NCBI RefSeq assembly: GCF_003086775.1
Contig: NZ_CP026001.1
Span: 2,196,407-2,260,406, forward strand
Direction of reading: 5' to 3'
DNA length: 64,000 nt
Source: Stenotrophomonas sp. ZAC14D1_NAIMI4_1
Lineage (GTDB): Bacteria > Pseudomonadota > Gammaproteobacteria > Xanthomonadales > Xanthomonadaceae
Shown: positions 7,522 to 15,112 of the stretch, piece by piece
How the letters are laid out: each line of letters opens with the position of its first letter
Numbering within the stretch: position 1 is the first letter of the stretch
Made by a program: the position numbers and the translations under genes
The notes under the pieces: generated by a model
Databases searched by the model: none
What the model was told of the DNA's origin: nothing
The model's input: the letters and a program-made list of their open reading frames with translations, nothing else

Positions 7522-8730
7522 TCAATGCGCCGTCGCGACGCGGGCAGGCGCCGACGATAACGGATCGGCACGCAGGCCGAACAGGGGGCGCAGCCAGCGT
7601 ACGCGGCGGATCAGCAGCTCGTGGATGAGCAGGCAACCGCCGACGGTGCCGGCCAAAAGCAGCGCAGGTTCCAGCCACGCACCCAGCTGCAGCGGCCGCA
7701 ACGCATACAGGAGCACGATCAGCACGGTCTGGTGCAGGATGTACCAGCTGAAAACAGCCTCCCGGCAGTAGTCCAGGCCGGGCCAGGGGCGGGACAGCAG
7801 CACCCGCGCCCAGCCGAACAGGGCCAGCAGCATGCACCACGTATAAAGGGCGCGGCCGATGCGCTCGGTCTGGGCCCATGGCAGTGCCAGCACCCAGGCG
7901 TCGAGGTCGCCCACATGCGGCAGCCGGGCCAGTGCACGGATGCCCAGTTCCAGGCACAGCCCCAGCAAGGCCAGGCCGAGGGTCAGTCTGCGCCCGCGCA
8001 CCAGCAGATGCCAGCCGCGTTGCCAGCGTGCCGCGAGGAAGCCGCCGAGGAACAGGGGCAGCGATTCGGCGTGCACGTAGACGTCGTTGAACAGGGCGTG
8101 GGTGGGCGGCCAGCGTGGCATCAGTACCAGCAGTGCCCAGCCCAGCCAGGCGACCGGCAGCACCAGCAGCAGACTGCCCAGCAGGCGGTCGCCCGGCTGC
8201 CAGCGTGGCAGCACCCCGCGCAGCGGTCGCAGCAGGCTGGCCAGCGCCACCGCCAGGACGGTGTAGGGCAGCAGGTAGGCCAGGTACCAGAGGTGGTTCC
8301 AGGTGAAGCCGTATCCGGCGCCACTGAAGTGCGCGCCGGGCCAGGGCCGGAACTGCCAGTAGCGCCAGAGGAACCGGACCAGCCCCGGTGCCACGTCGCC
8401 CTTGTCCAGCGCTTCGCAGTACGCCTGCAGGGAGACGACGGCGACGATGCCGAACAGCAGGGGCAGCTGCAGGCGCCAGCAGCGACGCAGGGTGTGGCGC
8501 AGCCGCCCCTGGTCGGGCAGGGACAGGCCCAGCGCGATGCCGCTGATGGCGAAGAGCAGGGGCATGCGCCATCGGTTCATCGCGATCATCGGCCATTGCA
8601 GCCACTCGGCGGTGTAGGCGCTCTTGAGGTGGAAATCCCAGCCGGCCACGTAGGCCATGGCGACGTGGTAGAGGATCAGCAGCCCGAAGGCGGCGACGCG
8701 CAGGGTGTCCAGGTCATGGCGACGGTGCAT
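7522..8730 (-). CDS. Acyltransferase 3-family membrane protein
   Basis: The protein has 402 aa with about ten hydrophobic segments. The N-terminus RHDLDTLRVAAFGLLILYHV, with the conserved His in LYHV, is the start of acyltransferase-3 proteins. The WNHLWYLAYLLPYT and SWYILHQTVLIVLLYALRPL segments also fit this family. Such enzymes transfer acyl groups (often acetyl or succinyl) to extracytoplasmic glycans or lipids. The first gene of an operon with the PAP2 phosphatase, it may modify a periplasmic glucan or a lipid-linked sugar; the substrate is unknown. Confidence 0.8.
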   Translation of the reverse strand: MHRRHDLDTLRVAAFGLLILYHVAMAYVAGWDFHLKSAYTAEWLQWPMIAMNRWRMPLLFAISGIALGLSLPDQGRLRHTLRRCWRLQLPLLFGIVAVVSLQAYCEALDKGDVAPGLVRFLWRYWQFRPWPGAHFSGAGYGFTWNHLWYLAYLLPYTVLAVALASLLRPLRGVLPRWQPGDRLLGSLLLVLPVAWLGWALLVLMPRWPPTHALFNDVYVHAESLPLFLGGFLAARWQRGWHLLVRGRRLTLGLALLGLCLELGIRALARLPHVGDLDAWVLALPWAQTERIGRALYTWCMLLALFGWARVLLSRPWPGLDYCREAVFSWYILHQTVLIVLLYALRPLQLGAWLEPALLLAGTVGGCLLIHELLIRRVRWLRPLFGLRADPLSSAPARVATAH

Positions 8731-8883
8731 GGAGGGCGGCCTTCAGGAGGAAGCTGCACCCTCCGCCTGCCAGCGCCGGGCCGCCAGCGGATGGGGCGCA
8801 GTGGTGGGCGCGCAGGGGCCAGTGGTGGGGATGCTGGGACCAATGGCGGATGCGCACGCGGCCGGATGGGCAACAATGGCGGC

Positions 8884-9777
8884 ATGGAAAATGGAGATCC
8901 GGCGGCATCGACCGCCCCTGTTGCAGCGAGGCCGCAGTGGTCGCGGCGGCCTCGGCTTGCCGCCGCGTTCTGGTCACTGCTGTTCCTGGGCACCGCGGCG
9001 GGCAACGTGCTGGCGCAGTGGATGCGGGCGTTGCGTGACGGCCAGCCCTTTCCGGTGGCGGCGACCTCGATCGAGGAGTTCAGCAGTGCGCTGGCCAGCC
9101 TGGGCCTGCTGGCGTTGCTGCATGCGGCCGCGCGCCGCTGGCCGCTGCATGCCGACACCTGGCGGCGCCGGATCGGTTTCTACGTGATGGGCGGCATCGC
9201 CTGGTGGCTGCTGCACGTCAGTGCCATGGTGCTGCTGCGCAAGGTGGCCTTCGCTCTGGCCGGCCAGCACTACACCTACGGCGCCTGGCCGGCGCAGTGG
9301 TTCTACGAGTTCTTCAAGGACGTGCAGACTTACAGCCTGCTGGTGATTGCGGTGCACGCGGTGGCCTGGTTCGGCCGCCAGCGGCAGGGCGAGGCCCACC
9401 TGCTGGCGCCGCCCGACGAAGGCCCACCGGTGGAGCCGGTCGAGCGTCCGCAGCATTTCCTGGTGCGCAAGCTGGGCAAGGAGTTCCTGGTGGCCACCGG
9501 CGATGTGGAATACGCTCAGGCGGCCGGGAACTACGTGAACCTGCGGGTGCGCGGTCACGACTACCCGTTGCGGATCACCATGGCGGCGCTGGAGCAGCGG
9601 CTGGACCCGGCGGAGTTCCTGCGCCCGCACCGCAGCTGGTTGATCCACCGGGGCCAGCTGCGCTCGATCGAGCCGCTGGACGGCGGGGAAGCGCTGCTGC
9701 ACATGGCTGATGGCGTCAAAGTGCCATGCAGCAGGCGACAGTTGCCGCTGCTGCGGCAGGCCCTGGCAGGCGTGTGA
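8884..9777 (+). CDS. Membrane-anchored LytTR-type transcriptional regulator
   Basis: The protein has 297 aa. Four hydrophobic segments (about residues 25-175) precede a linker and a C-terminal LytTR DNA-binding domain (FLVRKLGKEFLVATGDVEYA, AAGNYVNLRV, LRPHRSWLIHRGQLRSIEPL). It is divergent from the acyltransferase operon and may control it, which is inference. The start is uncertain: ATG 8884 or the in-frame ATG 8866, neither with a strong ribosome-binding site. A much longer open frame extends upstream but is only the shadow of the acyltransferase gene. Confidence 0.85.
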   Translation: MENGDPAASTAPVAARPQWSRRPRLAAAFWSLLFLGTAAGNVLAQWMRALRDGQPFPVAATSIEEFSSALASLGLLALLHAAARRWPLHADTWRRRIGFYVMGGIAWWLLHVSAMVLLRKVAFALAGQHYTYGAWPAQWFYEFFKDVQTYSLLVIAVHAVAWFGRQRQGEAHLLAPPDEGPPVEPVERPQHFLVRKLGKEFLVATGDVEYAQAAGNYVNLRVRGHDYPLRITMAALEQRLDPAEFLRPHRSWLIHRGQLRSIEPLDGGEALLHMADGVKVPCSRRQLPLLRQALAGV

Positions 9778-9779
9778 AC

Positions 9780-9801
9780 GGGCGGACCCGGAAGTCCGCC
9801 C
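9780..9801. terminator. Hairpin between convergent LytTR and M48 genes
   Basis: GGGCGGAC and GTCCGCCC form an 8-bp perfect stem with a 6-base loop in the 33-bp gap. No clear T-run follows, so termination is only suggested. Confidence 0.4.
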
Positions 9802-9810
9802 GCCCGTGGC

Positions 9811-10551
9811 TTACTTCTTGTCCTTCTTGATCATCGCGTCGATGCGCCCGGCGCGGGCTTCCGAACCCGGGTGCGAGGACATCAGGCCGCCGTCGCTGGA
9901 CAGCTTGCGGAACATGCTGGCCAGGGCTGCCGGATCGTAGTTGTGGCGCTTCATGAACTGGTAGCCGTACTCGTCGGCCGCGCTCTCTTCCTTCTGCGAG
10001 AACTGCGCGTTGACGAAGCCTTCGGCCAGTTCGCCGAGCTGGCCCTGGCTGAGCTGGGTCAGGTTGCCGTTGCCGGAGGCCGCCAGGCCTTCACGGCCGG
10101 CCGAGGCGAGCAGGGCGGTGCGCATCTTGGTCTTGCTGTGACCGAGCTTCACATGGCCAATTTCGTGGCCGATCACGCCACGCACTTCGTCGTCGCTGGC
10201 CATGTCCATCAGGCCGGTGTAGACGCGCACGCAGCCGTTGGCCATCGCCCAGGCGTTGACGTCGGCGGTGCGGTAGACCTTGAAGTTGAGGTTCAGCCCG
10301 TCTTCGTTGGCCAGGCCCTGGGTGATCTTGGCCAGGCGCTGGGCATACGGATCGTTGCCGGACACCACCTGGTTTTCCTTGTCCATGTAGGTGCAGGCCT
10401 GGTCGGCGGCCGCCGAGACTTCCGCGTCGGACAGGGTCAGGGCCTTGCCGGCCTTCAGGCCGGTGCTGGACAGGCCCTTCAGGTCGATGGCTGAGGCATT
10501 GGCAGCCAGCAGGCAGGCGGCCAGGCACAGGGTGGAACGGATGATCGTCAT
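9811..10551 (-). CDS. Periplasmic M48-family zinc metallopeptidase (LoiP/YggG-like)
   Basis: The protein has 246 aa with a Sec signal peptide (MTIIRSTLCLAACLLAANAS-A). The zinc site is HEIGH within GVIGHEIGHVKLGHSKTK, and the third ligand Glu lies in the EESAADEYGYQF motif. Family members such as E. coli LoiP are envelope proteases for quality control. No lipobox Cys is seen after the signal peptide, unlike LoiP, so it is probably soluble in the periplasm. Transcribed alone; convergent with the LytTR gene. Confidence 0.88.
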   Translation of the reverse strand: MTIIRSTLCLAACLLAANASAIDLKGLSSTGLKAGKALTLSDAEVSAAADQACTYMDKENQVVSGNDPYAQRLAKITQGLANEDGLNLNFKVYRTADVNAWAMANGCVRVYTGLMDMASDDEVRGVIGHEIGHVKLGHSKTKMRTALLASAGREGLAASGNGNLTQLSQGQLGELAEGFVNAQFSQKEESAADEYGYQFMKRHNYDPAALASMFRKLSSDGGLMSSHPGSEARAGRIDAMIKKDKK

Positions 10552-10750
10552 TGAAATGGTGCTCCTTGGTTGGGATGGCCCGCGTGGCCCCTGTTCCCGC
10601 GGTGGTGGGGAAGTCTACCGGGATCGTGCGGCGGGGTGTGTTATGCAGACCTGCCACATTGCCTCACCTCGAATCTGTCCAGGATGCACATTCAACTTGA
10701 CTCGGCGAAGATGGCGGGCCGGCTTGGGTCTGGCAAGCGTTTCGTGTCAG

Positions 10751-10780
10751 TTGGGGAATGATCCGCCTCGGCCCTAAAAT
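10751..10780 (+). promoter_or_regulatory. Possible sigma-70 promoter of the membrane protein gene
   Basis: TTGGGG (10751-10756) and TAAAAT (10775-10780) are 18 bp apart. If real, transcription starts near 10787, which rules out the in-frame ATGs at 10758 and 10779 as translation starts. Confidence 0.4.
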
Positions 10781-10832
10781 GTTGCTTGCCCGCGCACGGA
10801 CAAGGACGCAAGAGAATGTCGAGGAAACGCAA

Positions 10833-11996
10833 TTGAACGGCTTCGCAAGGATGTACCGGGACTACCAGAGTTGGCAGGCGCTCCGCTTCTTTGGCGTAGT
10901 TATGATCGTTGCGGCCATGCTGATGGTTGGTGGCTGGGTGATCGGCTTGAGTGCGTACTTCAAAATTCAGGGCGAGGGCGTCCTCGGTAAAGCCGAGATC
11001 CATGAAATCAGGACGCATCAGTTTGGAAGTGGCGGCACGACCTCGGCACTACGCTCCTGCGATGCGATCTATGTGCCGGCAACGAAAAAACGTGTGATTG
11101 ATTTCTATACGGGTGATCCGGGGGGCGCCGCGGCAGGGCTCGAATCGGATAGGGCGTTCTGTGAGCGCGTGATGCAGGAGGTGCCTCGCTGGCGGGAGCA
11201 TCAGTCACGCTACCCGATGGGCTGGGGGGAGCGTATTGGTTGGGGCCTGCTTACTCTGGCAGTCAGTGGTTCGGGATTGTTTTTTCTCGTATTGATCGCG
11301 CATCTGATGGGTGCGCGAGGGCGGATTTCCCTTGGTGTTTTGGCTGTCTGGTACGTGCTTTCGGTTTTCATCTTCATGCTGTCGGCCTACGACGAGCGCC
11401 GCCCATCCTGGGCATCACTGGACGGAACTGTAACCGTAAGGCCTATCTACTTTACCGACGATGGTCGAGTTTTTACCCGTCCTGATTCTGTATATGAATG
11501 GGCTACCGACCCGCCTGTTCAGATAACGGGTGCTGGTGTGCTTCAGATGGTGAATGAATTGATGGCAGGTGCAGCACCCGGCGTATCTTCCAATGACGGG
11601 GCCCGGCCGATTCCGTTGGGAAATGTGGCCACCGATGCAGGGGGAGTATGGGAAAGGCTGGAGACTGTTGCAGGCGCAGTTGATGGCGGCAGCAGTTTTG
11701 CTCACGAACTGAGCGTTGGGATGCGGCGAGTCGATGTGACAGATCCTCGTCTGCAAGCTAATCGCATCGACGTGTTACTCGAAGTGCGCGACTGCGGTAT
11801 ACCGACGAAGGAAGATGGCTCGATCATCATTGCGCGTTGCTTCACCACAAACGGTACGCCTATTGGATTGGTTGGCGGTGGCAGTGAAGCCCGGACACTT
11901 CTGCAGTTGCAGAGCATTGCTCCGGGGGCGTCCTATTATCTGGTCGGCCAGCTCAGCTTGGGTAGGCGCGGCGGGTTGTTCGTAGCGCTCTACTGA
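10833..11996 (+). CDS. Hypothetical membrane protein
   Basis: No family was recognised. The frame is open from ATG 10758, but the TTG at 10833 has GAGGAA six bases upstream and fits the promoter position, giving 387 aa; ATG 10851 is a further option. One membrane segment lies near the N-terminus (FFGVVMIVAAMLMVGGWVIG), followed by an extracytoplasmic-looking stretch with two Cys, two more membrane segments in the middle, and a long C-terminal part rich in beta strands. Codon use is AT-richer than in neighbouring genes, which suggests an accessory gene. Confidence 0.6.
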   Translation: MNGFARMYRDYQSWQALRFFGVVMIVAAMLMVGGWVIGLSAYFKIQGEGVLGKAEIHEIRTHQFGSGGTTSALRSCDAIYVPATKKRVIDFYTGDPGGAAAGLESDRAFCERVMQEVPRWREHQSRYPMGWGERIGWGLLTLAVSGSGLFFLVLIAHLMGARGRISLGVLAVWYVLSVFIFMLSAYDERRPSWASLDGTVTVRPIYFTDDGRVFTRPDSVYEWATDPPVQITGAGVLQMVNELMAGAAPGVSSNDGARPIPLGNVATDAGGVWERLETVAGAVDGGSSFAHELSVGMRRVDVTDPRLQANRIDVLLEVRDCGIPTKEDGSIIIARCFTTNGTPIGLVGGGSEARTLLQLQSIAPGASYYLVGQLSLGRRGGLFVALY

Positions 11997-12178
11997 GCAG
12001 AGGTGCTTGTGAACGGACGCAGTCCCGCAAGCCATCTTGTGGCCGTCAAGTGCGCCAGCGGTCGGGAAGCTGCGCCCATTGCGCGCGCTGGCGTGCCGTG
12101 ACCTGGCTGGCGCCGGCGTTATCGCCGTCCCGCGCCTGAGGGAGCTCGAAGCGGAGGACGCAAAGGTGTGGTAGGCGC
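11997..12178. other. Intergenic stretch without recognised gene
   Basis: High-GC sequence upstream of the prfB promoter. No ORF with a plausible start, no repeat and no RNA gene was seen. Some of it has coding-like composition and could be the remains of a decayed gene. Confidence 0.4.
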
Positions 12179-12207
12179 TTGCTGAACAAAGGATTTGGCG
12201 CTATCCT
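12179..12207 (+). promoter_or_regulatory. Probable sigma-70 promoter of prfB
   Basis: TTGCTG (12179-12184) and TATCCT (12202-12207) are separated by 17 bp and lie 34 bp before the prfB ATG. Confidence 0.5.
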
Positions 12208-12240
12208 GAGCAGTCATCTTTTAAATGCATAACCGCCGAC

Positions 12241-13366
12241 ATGATCGAATTGAATCCTGTCCGCCAGCGCATCACCGATCTGACCGATCGTGTGGTGTCG
12301 CTCAGGGGGTATCTTTGACTACGACGCCAAGAAAGAGCGTCTTGAAGAAGTAACGCGGGAGCTGGAAAGCCCCGACGTCTGGAACAACGCCGAATACGCG
12401 CAGAACCTGGGCCGTGAACGCTCCAGCCTGGAAAAGACCGTCGGCGGCATCGCCTCGGTGCTGGACGGCCTGACCGACGCGACCGAACTGCTGGAACTGG
12501 CTGAATCCGAACAGGACGAAGATACCGCCCTGGCCGTGGTTGCCGATCTGGACAAGCACCAGGCCCACGTGGAGAAGCTGGAGTTCCAGCGCATGTTCTC
12601 CGGCGAAATGGACAATGCGGCGGCCTTCGTCGACATCCAGGCCGGTGCCGGTGGCACTGAAGCCCAGGATTGGGCGGAAATCCTGCTGCGCATGTACCTG
12701 CGCTGGTGCGAATCGCGCGGCTGGAAAACCGAGCTGATGGAAGTGTCGGGTGGCGACGTCGCCGGCATCAAGTCCGCCACGCTGCGCGTGGAAGGTGATT
12801 ACGCCTATGGCTGGCTGAAGACCGAGACCGGCGTGCACCGCCTGGTGCGCAAGTCGCCGTTCGACTCGGACAACCGCCGCCATACCAGCTTCACTTCGGT
12901 GTTCGTGTCGCCGGAGATCGATGACAACATCGATATCACCATCAACCCGGCCGACCTGCGTACCGACGTGTACCGCTCGTCCGGTGCCGGTGGCCAGCAC
13001 GTGAACAAGACCGAGTCGGCGGTGCGTATCACCCACATCCCGACCAACATCGTCGTGGCCTGCCAGACCGGCCGCAGCCAGCACCAGAACCGCGACAACG
13101 CGATGAAGATGCTGGCCGCCAAGCTGTACGAGCTGGAGATCCAGAAGCGCAACGCCGAAAAGGACGCCGTGGAAGCGACCAAGTCCGACATCGGCTGGGG
13201 CAGCCAGATCCGCAACTACGTGCTCGACCAGAGCCGTATCAAGGACCTGCGCACCGGCATCGAGCGTTCGGATACGCAGAAGGTGCTCGACGGCGATCTG
13301 GACGAGTTCGTCGAGGCCAGCCTGAAGGCCGGCCTGGCGGTGGGTTCCAAGCGCATCGATGCCTGA
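12241..13366 (+). CDS. prfB: Peptide chain release factor 2, made by programmed +1 frameshift
   Basis: Release factor 2 ends translation at UGA and UAA. The product (374 aa) requires joining 12241-12315 to 12317-13366. The first 25 codons run into TGA at 12316; skipping one base gives GAC and the long second frame. The second part contains the stop-codon-recognition tripeptide SPF ([12 protein letters not shown]) and the catalytic GGQ in [14 protein letters not shown]. The in-frame UGA is the classic RF2 autoregulation: low RF2 favours frameshifting. In related genomes prfB is next to lysS; here about 5 kb separates them. Confidence 0.97.
12304..12319 (+). promoter_or_regulatory. prfB programmed frameshift signal
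   Basis: AGGGGGTATCTTTGAC contains the internal Shine-Dalgarno-like AGGGGG (12304-12309), three bases, the slippery CTT and the in-frame TGA (12316-12318) followed by C. This matches the canonical RF2 recoding site exactly. Confidence 0.95.
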
Positions 13367-13427
13367 TCCACGCGCCTGCGTGGAGGTCACCGCCTTCCGC
13401 AACGGAGGGCGGTTGAACCGGTTTTCC

Positions 13428-13495
13428 GTAGAGCCAAGCCATGCTTGGCTGCTTTTCGCGGGCTAGCAGATGCGTCGAGCATGGCTCGACGCTAC
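13428..13495. repeat. SMAG (GTAG) repeat, inverted pair
   Basis: GTAG followed by AGCCAAGCCATGCTTGGCT lies at the left (13428-13450). At the right (13472-13495) is the reverse unit, ending in GCTAC, with a CGTCGAGC/GCTCGACG stem. Confidence 0.75.
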
Positions 13496-13514
13496 AACCA
13501 GTGCGGCGGTAGCG

Positions 13515-14297
13515 ATGATGCGCAGCGAGAGTGAACGCAAGGAACTTGGCGGCTTCCTGAAAGCCTGCCGTGCCCGTGTCGATCCCGCCACGCTCGGCCT
13601 GCCGGCCGGGCGCCGGCGCACTCCCGGGCTGAAGCGCGAGGAAGTGGCGCTGGCCATCGGGGTCAGCGTCAGCTGGTACACCTGGATCGAGCAGGGGCGC
13701 GAAGTGCGCGCCTCGCCGGAGGTGCTGGAGCGCCTGGCCAAGGTGCTGCGCCTGAGTGATGACGAACGCGCCTATGCCTTTGCGCTGTCCGGTTACGGTG
13801 TCCCGCTGGAGTCGCCGGACGAGAGCGTGACCGACGGCCTGCGCCAGCTGGTGGAGGCGATGCAGCCGCTTCCGGCCTATGTGCGCAACACGCGGTTCGA
13901 CATCCTGGCCTGGAACGCGGCCATCGCCGATCTGTTCGTGGATTACAGCCAGTTCCCGCCGAACCAGCGCAACACGCTGTGGCTGATGTTCCTGTACGCC
14001 CCTTACCGCGAACGCATCCTCAACTGGGAAGAGATGAGCCGCGGCCTGCTGGCCGGGTTCCGCGCGGCCATGGCGCAGGCGCCGGACAAGGCGCCGTTCC
14101 TGGCGCTGGCTGAGGACATTTCGGCGCAGAGCGAGACATTCCGCCTGTGGTGGCCGGAGCACGACGTCCGTCGTTTCGACGAGGGCGCGAAGAAGCTGAT
14201 GCACCCCACGCGCGGCCTGTTGGACCTGCAGTACGTGGCGCTGGTGCCGGAGAGCCGGCATGACCTTTCGCTGGTGACCTACCTGCCGCGGAAGTAG
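13515..14297 (+). CDS. XRE-family regulator with MmyB-like ligand-binding domain
   Basis: The protein has 260 aa (259 if the adjacent ATG 13518 is used). The start is placed after the GTAG repeat, since an upstream ATG at 13470 lies inside it. The HTH spans about residues 10-75 (GRRRTPGLKREEVALAIGVS, WYTWIEQGREVRASPEVLER). The rest (LPAYVRNTRFDILAWNAAIA, then a long helical part) fits the MmyB-like regulator ligand-binding domain. Such regulators often repress a neighbouring oxidoreductase or efflux gene; here the nearest downstream gene is an aldehyde dehydrogenase about 800 bp away. Confidence 0.85.
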   Translation: MMRSESERKELGGFLKACRARVDPATLGLPAGRRRTPGLKREEVALAIGVSVSWYTWIEQGREVRASPEVLERLAKVLRLSDDERAYAFALSGYGVPLESPDESVTDGLRQLVEAMQPLPAYVRNTRFDILAWNAAIADLFVDYSQFPPNQRNTLWLMFLYAPYRERILNWEEMSRGLLAGFRAAMAQAPDKAPFLALAEDISAQSETFRLWWPEHDVRRFDEGAKKLMHPTRGLLDLQYVALVPESRHDLSLVTYLPRK

Positions 14298-14301
14298 GTG
14301 G

Positions 14302-14545
14302 GGGGTGTTCGGCAGGGCTTGCAGCCCTGCACCTGCTCGGTGCAACAGCAAAAGCCAGAGCCAAAGCCAAAGCCAGAGCCAAAGCCAAAGCGGGCGATCC
14401 GTGGGATGGCGGGGCGGTGTGGGCTTGCAGGACACGCCGTAAACCCGTCCATGGGGGCTCGTAGGCGCCATCCATGGCGCCTGCGGTCCTGCAAGCCCAC
14501 ACCGCCCCACCTCTGACAGTTTCCTGCGGCTGTTGGTGGGTGCCG
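14302..14545 (+). repeat. Palindrome-arm repeat element, copy A
   Basis: In order: a GCAGGGCT/AGCCCTGC hairpin (14312-14330), a hexanucleotide tract of AAAGCC/AGAGCC units (about 14350-14391), a TCCGTGGGATGGCGGGG block, a 23-bp left arm (14411-14433), a 51-bp core (14434-14484) with inner stem GGCGCC/GGCGCC (14464-14481), a perfectly complementary right arm (14485-14507), and a GACAGTTTCC block. Homologous to copies B, C and D in the core, while the arms and tract differ. Confidence 0.75.
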
Positions 14546-14745
14546 ACCGTTGGTCGGCACATCTGTCGGATATCGAATTGGTTCATCCACGCATGGCGTG
14601 GATCTACCGTGCCGACCAACGGTCGGCACCTACCAGAGCAGAATGCCGTCCCAGTAGATCCACGCCATGCGTGGATGAAATCTGTCAGATATCGAAATTA
14701 ATTCCGGGTCAGGCCCCGTACCGACCAACGGTCGGCACCCACCAT
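14535..14745. repeat. Cluster of SMAG (GTAG) repeats
   Basis: Several hairpins with GTAG/CTAC or GTGG/CCAC ends follow one another: GTGCCGACCGTTGGTCGGCA, ATCCACGCATGGCGTGGAT with CTAC, TGCCGACCAACGGTCGGCAC with CTAC, GTAGATCCACGCCATGCGTG, and a final CCGACCAACGGTCGG. A GGGTCAGGCCCC half-palindrome lies at about 14705. Confidence 0.7.
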
Positions 14746-14780
14746 CAGCAGCAGGTTCCATCAGCAGCAGGTTCCGACAG

Positions 14781-14990
14781 CTCGCGAGAAACCGTCGAAG
14801 GCGGGGTGGGTCCGGTTGAGGGGGTGTGAGCGCCATGGATGGCGCGACCAAGCCCCCATGGATGGGTTTACGGCGTCCCCCTCAACCGGACCCACCCCGC
14901 CAACCCACGGAATGCACGCATTTGACGTTGACGTTGACGTTGACGTTGCATTGAGCGGGTGCAGGGCGCAGCCCTGCCATAACCCCCCCT
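14781..14990 (-). repeat. Palindrome-arm repeat element, copy B
   Basis: Inverted relative to copy A. Read on the minus strand it has the GCAGGGC/GCCCTGC hairpin (14961-14977), a tract of GTCAAC hexamers (14923-14948), a TCCGTGGGTTGGCGGGG block, a 24-bp arm (14877-14900), a 52-bp core (14825-14876) with inner stem GCGCCA/TGGCGC, and the perfectly complementary arm (14801-14824). The core is nearly identical to copy A; the arm sequence and hexamer are unrelated. Confidence 0.75.
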
Positions 14991-15112
14991 CCCTATACAG
15001 GTAACTGCAGGTCACAGGATAAGCAGACGCCTTGTTGCTGCCATCGAACAGGTCCACATTCCTGTGCAGGAGGCGGGCTGCCCGCCCGTTCTCGAGACAA
15101 CAGGAGACCTGC

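Noticed and set aside
6536..8605. Minus-strand frame joined to the Imm45-like gene
   Set aside because: Arg/Ala/Pro-rich shadow of the PAP2 and acyltransferase genes; only the last 120 codons, behind a GGAG site, look real.
7621..8883. N-terminal extension of the LytTR regulator frame
   Set aside because: This part is antisense to the acyltransferase gene and Gln-rich without any domain; translation most likely starts at 8884 (or 8866).
8884..9777. Assignment of the LytTR gene as rpfD
   Set aside because: RpfD of Xanthomonas is a LytTR protein inside the rpf cluster; this gene lies upstream of prfB among unrelated genes, so orthology cannot be claimed from the sequence alone.
12241..12318. 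prfB as a frameshifted pseudogene or sequencing error
   Set aside because: The one-base slip occurs exactly at the canonical RF2 recoding site, so it is programmed.
14347..14950. CRISPR array or VNTR locus
   Set aside because: The units are hexanucleotides without spacers and lie inside a larger palindromic element; no cas genes are present.
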